Positions 22,660 to 42,875 of a DNA stretch of 64,000 nt are shown here, piece after piece. Each line of letters begins with the position of its first letter. Position 1 is the stretch's first letter. The position numbers and the translations under genes are program-made. The notes under the pieces are model-generated. The model was not told the DNA's origin. It was given only the letters and a program-made list of their open reading frames with translations, and made no database searches. Source of the stretch: Hyposmocoma kahamanoa (taxonomy: Eukaryota; Arthropoda; Insecta; Lepidoptera; Cosmopterigidae); contig NW_020653945.1 in NCBI RefSeq assembly GCF_003589595.1, forward strand, positions 5,423,773-5,487,772. The letters are read 5' to 3'.

Positions 22660-23745
22660 ATTGTGGAAAACGGTGGACATTTTGAACACTTGCTCCGTAC
22701 CACGTAAGTGTAAATAAACTGTAAATAACTAAAATATCAATCATTGTAAATAATTTGATTTCACATTTTTAACTACGCCAAAAATCTCAATTCTTATTAA
22801 ATGATAACTTAATCATATTTTTAGTACGTAAAACATAACAAACAAAACATAAGTAAAAAATAATTAACATAAGCTAAAACGTAATCATTTCGATAACAGC
22901 TTTTTCATCACAACATAAACGAGTAGGTGAGAGTCTGAAATCATTGTTATTGTTGCTGTCTCACTCGGCCTCGCTTGGTAGTATTCCCAATGCACTCGAA
23001 ATCAAGCGTAAATCGGTTTATTCCTATGTACACTCCAAAACAAATGTCTTGACTCATTTTTTGTTCTGTCCCATATCCTAATTTTATTTTAGTCTATGTT
23101 AAGTTGTAACATGATTTACTATGACATGCATGAGTACGCATGATATGAATGTGTATATTAATTATGAGTCATGTCATTGTCTGAAATTAAATTTACCTTA
23201 TTAATACTTCGATTTTGTTATATTTACAGTAATTAATTAATTGTATTATAATTTGTAAACCATTGTGCTTACCTTAAGTGGAAACCATTTTCTTATGTTA
23301 TTTCCAATGTAAATCTTTCCGGGGTTCTCGCATACTGTGTCAGCAATAAATATTATTATTATACATTGTTTATAACACAAATTAGAAATAGTATAATTGC
23401 TTCACTGATGGATTGCAAAAACGTTACTTCTTTTATTTAACATTTTTTTTTCTCACTCAATGCATAGTTAATAGTTTAATAATGATTTTTCAATTATGAG
23501 TTATATTTCGTTACGTAATGACACGGCCGGTCCCGAACGCAACGAGTTGCCTCTGTGTGCACTGTTGCAGTGTTCGGAATACGAAATACGCATATTGCTG
23601 AATATGTGTTTTGTTTCGTTGTTCCTGTGCACGAGTTTTTTTTGTGTTGTATGTGTTATATCTATATGTCTATGGCTATATCTTGTAATAACTTATCTGT
23701 TTACCTAGTTTTTGTTTTATTTAATGTATATTTAAGGGACTATGG
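22660..23745. other. No recognisable feature
   Basis: AT-rich; the open frames at 23496-23708 and 23555-23938 have low-complexity hydrophobic content and the latter runs into SINE-A, so neither is called. Confidence 0.5.
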
Positions 23746-24100
23746 GTTTGTTATAATTATTAATACAAAGATCACTCAGAAAAAATACCTTCGATCCGGT
23801 CGGATTCGAACCGACGTCTTCTTGCATACCGTGTCAGACGCTATACCAACTAAGCCACGGAACGAACCAACGGACCTCACGAATTCCTCTATGTGCTTGC
23901 GTCGTGTCTTTGTACTTGGTCTTTCAACAACTTTTTAGTTGTAGCGCCATCTATGAGAAATATATTACAGATTTATCACCAATTTTTTCTGAGTGTTTTT
24001 TCTGAAGGTTCGATCTTTGTATTAATAATTATAACAAACTAGTGGAGTAATTTCACAAAAAATAATTGAATATCAATTCAATAAAAATTTAATTGACTAT
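23746..24100. repeat. SINE-A inverted composite
   Basis: 23746-23980 is a SINE-A unit in minus orientation: TAATTATTAATACAAAGATC, an inverted tRNA-like region with GGATTCGAACCGACGTCTTC, then TAGCGCCATCTATGAG. 23983-24100 is a second tail in + orientation (TTCGATCTTTGTATTAATAA to TATCAATTCAATAAAAATTT). Confidence 0.75.
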
Positions 24101-24495
24101 AGGTTTATTTATAAGTTAATTTTAAAATATGTATCTTTTTATATATGTGTAAACTGTTTGTCCCTCAATAAATTAAAATATATACATATTCATAATACAA
24201 AAGTTAATGCCTTACTTTATTTAACTTATTCCATTTTACCTTTCCGATAAAAATCCAAATTTAGAAAAAAACCAGGGCGCTGTCTTTTTTTCATGTTTTT
24301 CTTTAAAAAATGTAAAAAAAATCGTTTTTTTTTTCAAGTTACTACACTAATCTAGGGCCACATGAGCAATAGTATTGCAGCACCCCTCCCCGCTTCGTTT
24401 CCTGACTGTCCTGACCCCTTTTGTACGATGCGCACGCGTTACATCACCATGCGCCGCTTGAACCACCATGTGGCATGTAGTTCTAATTTATTATG

Positions 24496-24624
24496 ACTAT
24501 ATGAGCATCTACCCATTGACTTAAAAAACGAGTCTAATAATGAAACATTTGATCATCGATTGAAAGACCTTTTGTTGGATAATACGTATTATTCCACAGA
24601 AGAATATAGGGACATGGTTTTGTA
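24496..24624 (+). pseudogene. LINE ORF2 C-terminus remnant
   Basis: The frame reads LYEHLPIDLKNESNNETFDH, RLKDLLLDNTYYSTEEY and ends at TAA near 24624. The pattern LP-x-[DE]-[IL]-[KR]…F-x-x-[RK]-LK-x-x-LL-x-x-x-x-YS-x-EE-[YF] is typical of the last residues of CR1/Jockey-type reverse transcriptase proteins. The upstream frame is closed by a stop. Confidence 0.45.
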
Positions 24625-25563
24625 ATATATATTATACCGTATATATAATATATATTAGACCGTGTTCCACCAGGGGTGCAAAAAATATCGTTGCGTATAT
24701 TTTGTATGAACTCGTTAACACACGTCCGTGTCCGGGCCGGCGCCGGGACGGGCCCGCAGTTCATACAAACTAGCACGCCCCGTCCACGTCCCGGACACGG
24801 CCCTGATGTGTGTGGATAGTCCTTTACTGGCTACGACTGAAAGTCGTTTGATTCGCGTTAACGCGCGTCATCAGCGCGTCCTCTGCGCGTCATCTGCGCA
24901 TATAAAATACACCGTCTGCATAGGCTCTTATTATAATATTACTCATATTCGTACCATGACAAACCTATCAACCAAGTAATGTATTATTGCTAAAATGACT
25001 GAAAGAACGAATGATTTCCCAATATTGTGTATTCCTTACTATAAATAGGAAAGAAATAACGCTTTATGAACTGTATAATGCCATCTCTTTCTTTTTTGAT
25101 GTTCCGAAACGTGATATCGTAGTATAATGCTAAAGTATTTAATACTATTTACATTCAGATAATTTTAGCTACCAAAAAAAGGTATGTAATAATGAAATCT
25201 ATTAAAATTACGTTGTTTTCAATTATTTTTCCGCATTTTCATAAAGAAAAATAAATAAAACAAGTTGAGTCTTGATTGTCACGTTGTGAATTCAGAATTA
25301 TAGTCTAGTGTCACCTGTTAGTGTCACCAAGGAGCATATAGATGTCGGTGTCTTAATTTTAAGAAATAAACATCGCGTATTTTTATATAACGATTACGAT
25401 ACTATTAAATAAAAAAACAACAAAACTATTGAGGAGATATATTTAAATAAATAAGTTCAACTTAATTTTTTATCATTACAAATCAATATTTAGACAAAAA
25501 AATCGAAAATAATATAGTTTCCATTGCATTCGTGTAACTATTTTAAGATTGATAAATTTGACA
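24625..25563. other. Mixed non-coding region with a G+C-rich island
   Basis: 24720-24900 is a G+C-rich island (CCGGGCCGGCGCCGGGACGG, then repeated GCGCGTCATCTGCGC-like units). The rest is AT-rich with no feature. Confidence 0.45.
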
Positions 25564-25725
25564 TAAGAACAATATTACTTTAATGTTAAAGTCACGTCAA
25601 AGTACGAACTAAGTGAATGTTACAAAGCTGCCAATAAAACATCATAGTTTTAACATTACAATAAGCTCACTTTAAGCGTCATGGTACGAAAAGTCAATGT
25701 AAGGTTAAAGTAATATTGTTTTAAG
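25564..25725. mobile_element. Foldback MITE of about 162 bp
   Basis: The left TAAGAACAATATTACTTTAA and the right, inverted, TTAAAACAATATTACTTTAA match. Inner blocks also pair (AAGTGAATGTTA with TAACATT…TCACTT), so most of the element can fold on itself. Confidence 0.65.
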
Positions 25726-25814
25726 AAGTTGTGGTAGGCCCCCTGATTCCATTGTAGCGAGAACACTCGATGAAATATGTTTCTACAAATGGTTTATGTT
25801 GGACTCTACTTGTC

Positions 25815-25930
25815 AACACGCATACATACATATACTTCACGCCTTTTTCCCATCTGGATAGGCAAGATAAGAGACAAGAGCTCTCCTCTTGCTACGATCC
25901 AGACACACGTCTGTCACCTCATCAAAATCA
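25815..25930 (-). repeat. LINE 3' end-like motif, minus orientation
   Basis: CATACATACATATACTTCACGCC then TTTTTCCCATCTGGATAGGC is the inverse of the motif at 18695-18765. ORFs here are chance frames. Confidence 0.45.
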
Positions 25931-26119
25931 GATGCAGGTTTCTTATGATTCGTGTCTTGTATGTTGTTATAATTATAAATATTTATGTGTGTTCCTGACC
26001 ATTATGTCATAGAATATCAGGGAGGACGATATAATTCATTGTTCTCTGTAGCTGAGTCATAGACCCATTTGTCGTGTGTTTTAGGTTATTATTATTATTA
26101 ATTAGCATATTCTTTTCTT

Positions 26120-26540
26120 TTTTTATAGTACCTAGTGACGGGGCGAACAAGTCGTACGCCTGGTGTTAAGCGACACGCCTGTCCATAACAGTTGCTGTGC
26201 CACTTAGAACTTTAAATCGCAAAGATCTGAGGGGCACTCCCGCTGCGTACGTCGCCCAAGGCATAAGTTGACAAGTCCCATGTGCCTGTAATTTCACCAG
26301 CACCCTTATCCTTCAAAACCGGAAGGCAGTAATGTTCGCATTACCGCTTGGCGGTAGAAATAGGCAAGTTGGCAGTACTGCCCAGTAGGGCTAGCACAAT
26401 AGGGTGCGACTTGCGCGAGAGCGACATAAAGCTGTGATTTCTATGCGGAAATAGCAGTATCTCGCGCTTTATGTCGCTCTCGCTCAATCGTGCTAGCCGT
26501 GCTGGACGAACTCTTTCACAAGGAGCTCTACTGCTACTAA
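26120..26540 (-). repeat. MINE-like repeat split by a palindromic MITE
   Basis: 26120-26381 and 26505-26540 form one minus-oriented copy, from ACCTAGTGACGGGGCGAAC to GGAGCTCTACTGCTACTAAA. The break lies inside the conserved GGCAGTACTTCCCTGGACG block. Confidence 0.8.
26382..26505. mobile_element. Palindromic MITE, about 124 bp
   Basis: The ends CCAGTAGGGCTAGCAC and, inverted, CCAGCACGGCTAGCAC continue into GCGAGAGCGACATAAAGC paired with its inverse. A relative splits a LINE at 32736-32856. Each sits inside another repeat, which shows both are later insertions. Confidence 0.75.
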
Positions 26541-26569
26541 ATTTTTAGGTTGTATTGCATGACAAATAA

Positions 26570-26960
26570 ACTATTTTATTTTAATAAATCCGTTTTGTCA
26601 ATCTACTTTCATTCAACCTTTCCATGTTCTAATCATCTAAGCATCCCTTTTTCTATCTTTCTCGCTACATCTTCTTCCACACCGCAACGCTCTCTTGATA
26701 CACTGTTCCGTAATTTGCCAATCACAGTCACTCCAGTTATATTTCTCAAAGCTCTCATTTCGTGCTTCTGCCACATCCAACAACAATACGCATCAGCACC
26801 ATGTCTATCTCAGAGTCGATCACTCAGACTGCGTACACCTCTAATCACGCTCCGGTTATTATCTTTAACCTACACTATTCCAGCTGAACGAAGGCGTCTC
26901 CTAGGCTCGCTACAAAGTCCAATCTTAGGTCACAAAGACCAAATCACCACTATCACATAG
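26570..26960 (-). pseudogene. LINE reverse-transcriptase C-terminal fragment
   Basis: The minus strand encodes MRALRNITGVTVIGKLRN, then VSRERCGVEEDVARKIEKGM and, one frame over, MERLNESRLTKRIY. This is the familiar C-terminal region of insect LINE ORF2 (R…[VI]-R-x-x-CG-[VL]…RKIEKGML[RK]-W-[FL]-GH[MV]-ERM-[NED]…RL-x-KR-[IV]-Y). A frameshift breaks it near 26625. The 136-codon frame on the + strand is a shadow of this fragment. Confidence 0.65.
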
Positions 26961-26965
26961 TTACA

Positions 26966-27137
26966 CTCTAAGAGTGATTACACACGGCTACTTTTAGCAG
27001 CTACACTTGCGATTCATAGGCGATTGCATCGATACAAATGCCTATAAATCCCAAGTGTAGCCATGCAATCTCGCGTTTACATCGATGCATTCGCGCGCTT
27101 GCATCGCTGCTTAAAATCGCGCGTGTGTGTAACCGCT
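26966..27137. mobile_element. Possible TIR MITE, about 170 bp
   Basis: GAGTGATTACACACGG at the left and, inverted, GAGCGGTTACACACACG at the right. The interior repeats GCGATTGCATCGAT-like units. Related in design to the GAGTGATGCCACACG MITE. TSD unclear. Confidence 0.45.
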
Positions 27138-27997
27138 CACGCGATGCGCTCATCCTACCGCAAAATGGCGGCTATTTGGTTTCGCAAATTAGAAAAGGAT
27201 TCAGTTTAAATACAAGTTTTTACAAATAAAAATTATTATTCTGCATTGCTAAATAAATACCCTCCGTACTACAATAAAAACATCTCAAATAAAATGCAGT
27301 AATACACCGCAAATCCTGCAGTTAAAAAGCACTAATGAAATTTTTGGTGTACTTGGGTAAATATGATAATATTCCGTTTGAGTGATTCTAACGTTTACCA
27401 CGAAATTGCTCCTTAAAGTATAGTCTATAAACATTTATATTCAGGGTACTCTTAAAAAACGCTACTTACGGTATATTTTCAATAAATAAACACCGAAATC
27501 ACCAGCCCAAACAATAACACACACGATTGTCGTGACGTATTTTTGAAGTTGTTTATTTTTTTTAAATGACAGACCCAGACATTAAAAACTTTATGGTTTG
27601 CTAGAGTAGTTACCGAAATAGCAATTAGTATTAGTTCTTTTACCTGTTATAACTTCGATATCCGATAAATCGGTATAAAATCAGCACCGGCATGCGGCAC
27701 CTCTAGGTGTGGTATGCGTCTACGGCTGCATGTATCGCGTGAGCGGGTAAAGGTAAGTAGACAATTAGCAGCATTGCTATTGCGTCACGTTTGCATTGCA
27801 TTTTCACCGCGTTTGACTCTAACATGAATTGCGTATTTGCCCGTACTACGTTTTTGTTACATAAAGTGTTACTGTCCAGTGAAGTGCATCATTGAGATTA
27901 AGTATCAATTATTGATTGAATTAGCAAATTCCTCTTCAGACAAGGCCCTTACCTATTGTTCTCGGATTAAATATTTAGTTTCAGATATCACATTTCG
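27138..27997. other. 5' flank of the protease gene
   Basis: AT-rich. A second TATAAAA at 27676-27682 lies too far (about 410 bp) from the start codon to be the obvious promoter. Nothing else is supported. Confidence 0.45.
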
Positions 27998-28005
27998 TAT
28001 ATAAA
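27998..28005 (+). promoter_or_regulatory. TATA box of the protease gene
   Basis: TATATAAA lies 87 bp upstream of the exon 1 terminal ATG. A TATA box would place transcription start near 28028-28038, where ATCAGC resembles an arthropod initiator, leaving a 5' UTR of about 55-65 nt. The motif and spacing are seen; function is inferred. Confidence 0.5.
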
Positions 28006-28091
28006 CTAAACGCGCAACAGTTTTCAATAGTTTTAATCAGCTATTTGGCTTATTTTGTTTTTCTAAACTGCTGCCTTTTGAATAAGGAATA

Positions 28092-38183
<10,092 letters not shown>

Positions 38184-38547
38184 CGTTTAAAGATAATAAG
38201 CATTACATACTGAATAGGGGTTTTTTTTAATACCACGCTATTACATATACCTAAAATATAGAAAAATGTAGGTAATATACACATGAAAATAACTCGCTTA
38301 GTTTTGTTTAACCTCTATACCTCCATCCTACATCTGTTTAGTTCTCCTCTGCGTCAAAGGTTGTCTGGAAAATATCATTTTCAGCGAAAAAGCCGCCTTA
38401 CCACATTAACTCTAAGAATAGAATCATTTATTTGCTTTAAATATGATGGGTACATTATAAATGTTGGTGGTAGTTTGGAGAACTTATCCTCTTTAGCCTT
38501 AAAAAAGAGCATGCAAATATACAATACATTAAGAAATGTTTGAACAA
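38184..38547. other. Protease 3' flank
   Basis: AT-rich; contains the likely 3' UTR but no clear poly(A) signal. Confidence 0.45.
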
Positions 38548-38822
38548 TAAAAATACTGACCTCAAAAGTTTGTGGAATTACATATATTTGCCAAGTTTTG
38601 TTGAATTCTATTACCGGAAAGTGCACGACACCGAATTTATCCCCTAGTTTGCCACCTTTACAAGTGGAATAGTTTCTTCAAATTTAAATGGAACCACTGC
38701 TGACGTACTTCCCCTTCCAACAAAAAAAAGAATCATCAAAAACCGTTCATAAATGCATGACATACAAAAAAAAACATAACAGTTGAATTAAGAACCATCT
38801 CCTTTTTTGAAGTCGGTTAAAA
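38548..38822 (-). repeat. AACCGACTTC dispersed repeat
   Basis: Minus orientation, from ACTGACCTCAAAAGTTTGTG to CTCCTTTTTTGAAGTCGGTT, near full length. Confidence 0.8.
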
Positions 38823-39432
38823 ACAAGATAATATCATTATTTAATGATTAATATATGCATCGATTTGGGATCAATCACTTTTATATTTGAAAAATCGTCA
38901 ATAAAATAACTGTTCTAGAAGCCAAGTGTGCAATTTCCCTTTTAAATCTAGCCAAAGGAACGGATTTAAATAGATCCGGTATTTTGTTAAAAACTTTTCC
39001 ACACATTACATAACATTTATCTAAGTTTACTTTTAAAAAACATTTCAGGGAATTTATTTTGGATAGGCAAAAAATGGGTATTCCTAAACGCTTTACATAA
39101 CGGAAGCTTCTAGAATGAAGTCCCTTTATTTCATGGACATTTATTATCATTTTTATATTGCATTGACTTTACTATTATTATTAAGTAGGTACTAATTATA
39201 TATATTTTATTTTAATTAATAATTATGCTAATTTTTTCATATTTTTATAATCTATATACTATATACTCACGTGATACTAACATATATGCACACTAAATTC
39301 ACTTCACAATGTTTCTGCTCGAAGGTGGTGGCTGAAAATCAGTGCTTTGCCTTGGGGCAAATTTTACACTGAGCCACGACCTATTTGGTTTGCTTTAGCA
39401 CACACGTAAGATGTTGATCATTAGGTTATCAT
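38823..39432. other. No recognisable feature
   Basis: AT-rich; the 89-codon minus-strand frame at 38881-39150 (…RSVPLARFKREIAHL) has no motif I can place. Confidence 0.45.
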
Positions 39433-39591
39433 AGGAAATGAAACTATTTTTCCGGATTTAAATCGCGTATATTTGTTTTTTCAAACAAACCGACGTTTCG
39501 GGCCCTTTACAGGTCCCACGGTCACGGTTGACATGTCAATGTCATGGTCAAATATACGCGATTTAAATCCGGAAAAATAGTTTCATTTCCT
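39433..39591 (+). mobile_element. GGAAATGAAAC foldback MITE, most complete arms
   Basis: The arms AGGAAATGAAACTATTTTTC and its inverse are nearly perfect for about 45 bp. The spacer holds AACCGACGTTTCGGGCCCTT and ACGGTCACGGTTGACATGTC. This copy lacks the usual tail beyond the right arm. Confidence 0.8.
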
Positions 39592-39867
39592 ACCATTAGG
39601 TTACTATTATGTTTTTAATTTACTATTTGGTTTTATCTAATTTTATTTAATTTGATTTCTGTGCGTCTCTTTTAATCAATTTACTGTATTGTATTGTTGT
39701 GTGTGTGTGATGCAAGAGGATAAACGTTTTATCTATCTATGTAGCTATCATTTAGTTTGGAAAAGAATCGTCTTGGGGATTGTGCCAAGTATCACATTGT
39801 TTGGGGTTCGCAGGCTTCTAGCATTTACTTCGTTTGCTATACACATTTTTGTTGATTTAACCTTACA

Positions 39868-39960
39868 CATACAATTATTAATACAAAGATCGAACAATTA
39901 GAAAAAATTCCTTCCATCCGCCCGGATACCTAATTGGGTGACGAAATACTTTCATAGATT
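39868..39960. repeat. SINE-A inverted scrap
   Basis: Tail in minus orientation (CAATTATTAATACAAAGATC, TTCCATCCGCCCGGAT) joined to a + head (TTGGGTGACGAAATACTTTC ATAGATTT). The tRNA-like core is deleted. Confidence 0.55.
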
Positions 39961-40445
39961 TTGTTTAGAATAGAATATAGAACGGTTGAAATGAACGTAT
40001 CAAAAAGCAGAAGTCAATTTGCTTGCTTTTCCGAACATTTATATTATAATTAACATAATATTAGTATACAAGTATACAAACCAACATTTATTTAGTTTTA
40101 AAAACAAGTATCTAAATTTTATTTTTACTGCTTATTTGTCTTAGTTTTGAGGCCCAACATAAAACTTTCAAAGTAATTTATGGAAATCAAACATTTTTTG
40201 CGTAGCTCAGAACAGTTTAAAATGTCGATTAATTTAATTTACTTTATCCCAGAGAAAAAGGATCAATCACTAAAAAAATTTACCGTTTAGATATTTTGTT
40301 GCCTGCTGCTTTTGGAAATTTAAAAAGATCATTTAAATACATACCAATATTTAGTAACAATATTTCTCACTAACGATGAAGAAGATTCATAACTCATGGA
40401 AAAGTGAGAAATCCTCAACCCGCATTATGCCAACTATGGCCCTTA
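39961..40445. other. No recognisable feature
   Basis: AT-rich, no feature recognised. Confidence 0.5.
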
Positions 40446-40525
40446 GAGCATGTTCACATGACGAGAGTTCAACGCGCGCTTACAACTGACCGAATTTTGT
40501 TCGTAAATTTTGTCAACGCTTTTCT

Positions 40526-40918
40526 TCACAACTTCTGGTCTTGACCAAATCTTTTTGTTTTGACACTTGCATTTGCCAAGTCTACCATTGCTTTTCCTAG
40601 ACCAGATGGCAATTGGGAAGAAGTAGATGCTTCCACTATGTCCTGCGACACATCAAAAGATATGTCTGCACCCTTTAGCCACTCTGCATTAGTAACTAGA
40701 AAGCGGTCTCGCATTCTTCTTGAACTCTCCCATTTTTCCAATAATTTTGAAGAAAAACGAGAAATTGTTTCCTTCATTTTCCTCACAGACTGTTCTGTTA
40801 TGCCACTCAGATCATGTTATAAGCTTATAAACTGATACATAGCTTCGTTTCGGCCGTTTTTTGAGTGTTTCACCCAATCTTCAAAAAAGTCCCTCTTTGA
40901 GACAGTGAAACTGCTTTC
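40526..40918 (-). pseudogene. Coding remnant of unknown family in the Harbinger-like element
   Basis: The minus strand has a good acceptor (TTTTTTTTGTAG) before 40918, then one frame to a stop at 40526-40528. It reads SSFTVSKRDFFEDWVKHSKN, an internal TAA, then KMKETISRFSSKLLEKWES and RDRFLVTNAEWLKG. A single stop interrupts about 130 codons. The W/K-rich helical pattern recalls repetitive, transposon-linked arthropod proteins, but I cannot name the family. It diverges from the MADF exon at 41479. It may be the terminal exon of an element-encoded gene. Confidence 0.45.
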
Positions 40919-41478
40919 TACAAAAAAAAGAGAAAGCTATTAGGGAAAATTCGTGCAAGAAATACTACTTGAATAATAAAATAGAGAAATGTCCTTATCA
41001 CAGGAAAAAGTATCGATTCAGGGAGAAGAGGGGATTTTTACTTTTCGTCTTTTGAATTTGAAAAATGTAAAAAAAAGTTAATTTAACAAATTTGCGGGAC
41101 TTTTCCTATTAAATGCCTCGTTGCTTTTTGAATACAATAGTATCAAAAAATAACGCTTACCCTTGGTTATTTAATCTATTACTTTAAATAAACACAACTT
41201 TTAAAATCAACTCGGGAAACGTTACGATATCAAGAGCGAAAATGCAACTAATTCCATGCGTTTAATCTATGTAGTTGTCTTGTATACATATCCTTAGTAC
41301 TAATGATCAATGTCATTAGTGCAAAAATCATATCTATCGATGTGATTAACAACAAATATCGTACTTACCCAAATTAACTTTCCTACAAAATATTAATGTT
41401 ACTTTTGTCCAGCTAGCTTGTTCTAGACGAATCACCGTGCGGTGAGACGTGTTTTGCAATTAAATTTTTTTTCTACAA

Positions 41479-41656
41479 ATGGGTACAGAAGACTTTAATA
41501 CGGATCTATTCATAGACGAAATTGAGAAAGGTCCTGCATTATGGAATGTTACAAGTAAGGATTATCGGAATAAGATTATAAGGAGAAAGGCTTGGGATGA
41601 ACTTGTTATTATATTCAGTGACAGAGATGACAGTAACGAAAAGAAGAAAGCATTGA
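41479..41656 (+). CDS. MADF-domain protein, first exon (element-encoded, orphan)
   Basis: The ATG opens MGTEDFNTDLFIDEIEKGPA, then LWNVTSKDYRNKIIRRKAWDE and IFSDRDDSNEKKKAL, followed by the donor A|GTAAGTAT at 41657. The pattern [FL]-I-x-x-[IV]-E-x-x-P-x-LW-[DN]-x-x-[ST]-x-x-Y-x-[ND]…A-W-x-x-[IL] is the first half of a MADF (Myb/SANT-like) DNA-binding domain, and the intron position is usual for such genes. The second half (W-x-x-[LI]-R…) is not found before the right terminus, so the gene is truncated. It most likely belongs to the surrounding Harbinger-like element rather than to the host. Confidence 0.6.
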
Positions 41657-41802
41657 GTAAGTATATACCGAATATATAATATATATGGCGAACTTGCACT
41701 GAAACAGTGGCAACGCGCGCTCAACGCCCGAAAAATACCCACCTTGTGAACACTATTCAAAAACCAAACGCTCGTAGAACGCTTGTCATGTGAACAATAC
41801 CC

Positions 41803-42475
41803 TTCCCCTCTCGTTAATATTGCAATATTATAAGGTGACATTTACGCAATCAATTAATACGTCGAGCCTAATTAAAGAGCGTGTCTTAACTACCTTATTA
41901 TAATAAAATCCTTCATAAAATTATTATTGCGATTTTTATTACGATCGTAAAATTCGTAAAGCGTATTTCTATCTATTTCTTAGAGTAAATAAACATGTCT
42001 CGATAATTATAAATGACGAAGAATCCTTACTAATAAGGATTCCACTAAACTAGCCGACATGGAATAAGCTTTCTGTGCTCAAGGACGTCCTTGTAAAAAG
42101 ATGTAAAGACGTCCTTCGTAACGTTCAGTCACGGACGTCGCAGCTCGTGACTGGCCGACGACGAAACCATTTTATACGTCCTTATTACCATATACATAAA
42201 GTTTTTTTATGACCGGATTCAATCAATTCCGTGTTGACTAGTTTGGTACAATCGTAAGGCTTGGCGACGGAAATAATACTAGGAACCAGAGACATAAAAA
42301 TACTTCTAGAAATCCGATTCTTATTACATAAAAACATTTCTTGAATCCTTACCCTTGGTAATAAAGCATATATAAAAAATATTGTACGAAATAAGACTTT
42401 TTTGTTTTTAACTTGAAGTTATTTATTTTTATCTTATAGTTTTATAACATTTTTTTATTGTACCCGTAATGTAAT
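41803..42475. other. No gene; short GGACGTCC motifs
   Basis: AT-rich sequence. 42080-42130 repeats AAGGACGTCCTT / AGACGTCCTT. No gene. Confidence 0.45.
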
Positions 42476-42580
42476 AAGGCCCATCTGCAAAATGACAACT
42501 TTCCAGAAGACAGATTTAAACATTCTACGAACAAAGTTACCAGACAACCTTTTTATGCTTGAATGAAGAGTTATGCATAA
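42476..42580 (+). repeat. Repeat D copy
   Basis: CCATCTGCAAAATGACAACTT, AGATTTAAACATTCTACGAA and TTTTTATGCTTGAATGA, in the same order as 36311-36440. Confidence 0.6.
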
Positions 42581-42599
42581 ACTCGATACAAAGTACTAA

Positions 42600-42875
42600 A
42601 AGAACCGACTTCATAAGTTCGTGGAATTACATCTATTTGCGAAGTTTTATTGAAATCGGTTACCGGAAAGTGCGCGAAACCGGATTCATCCCTCATTTGC
42701 CACCCTTAGTGGAGGAATATTATCTTAAAATTTAAATGGGACAATTACTGAGGTAACCTCTTTTCAACAACAAAAAAGAATCCTTAAAATCGGTTCACCA
42801 ATTATCGAGTAACATACATTCAAAAAAATACAGTCGAATTCAGAACCTCCTCCTTTTTTGAAGTCGGTTAAAATA
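42600..42875 (-). repeat. AACCGACTTC dispersed repeat
   Basis: Minus orientation, from AGAACCGACTTCATAAGTTC to CCTCCTTTTTTGAAGTCGGTT. Confidence 0.8.

Larger units (their letters stand above)
40446..41802. mobile_element. PIF/Harbinger-like element remnant, 1.36 kb
   Basis: Ends share GTTCACATGACGAGAGTTC (left) and GTTCACATGACAAGCGTTC (right, inverted); 23 of 27 positions agree. TTA flanks the left and TTC the right, a possible decayed TTA duplication. Inside are two diverging coding remnants: an unknown protein (minus) and a MADF-domain exon (+). MADF/Myb-like proteins are the known second gene of Harbinger elements. No DDE transposase is present. Confidence 0.5.

Noticed and set aside
23555..23938. 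127-aa ORF
   Set aside because: Hydrophobic low-complexity start running into the inverted SINE-A tRNA-like region.
26550..26960. 136-aa ORF on the + strand
   Set aside because: Shadow of a LINE RT fragment on the minus strand.
27672..27690. Second TATAAAA upstream of the protease
   Set aside because: More than 400 bp from the start codon while a better-placed TATATAAA lies at 27998; kept only as a note.
38881..39150. 89-aa minus-strand ORF
   Set aside because: No recognisable motif, no splice context, AT-rich composition; possibly a very old LINE remnant but not supportable.
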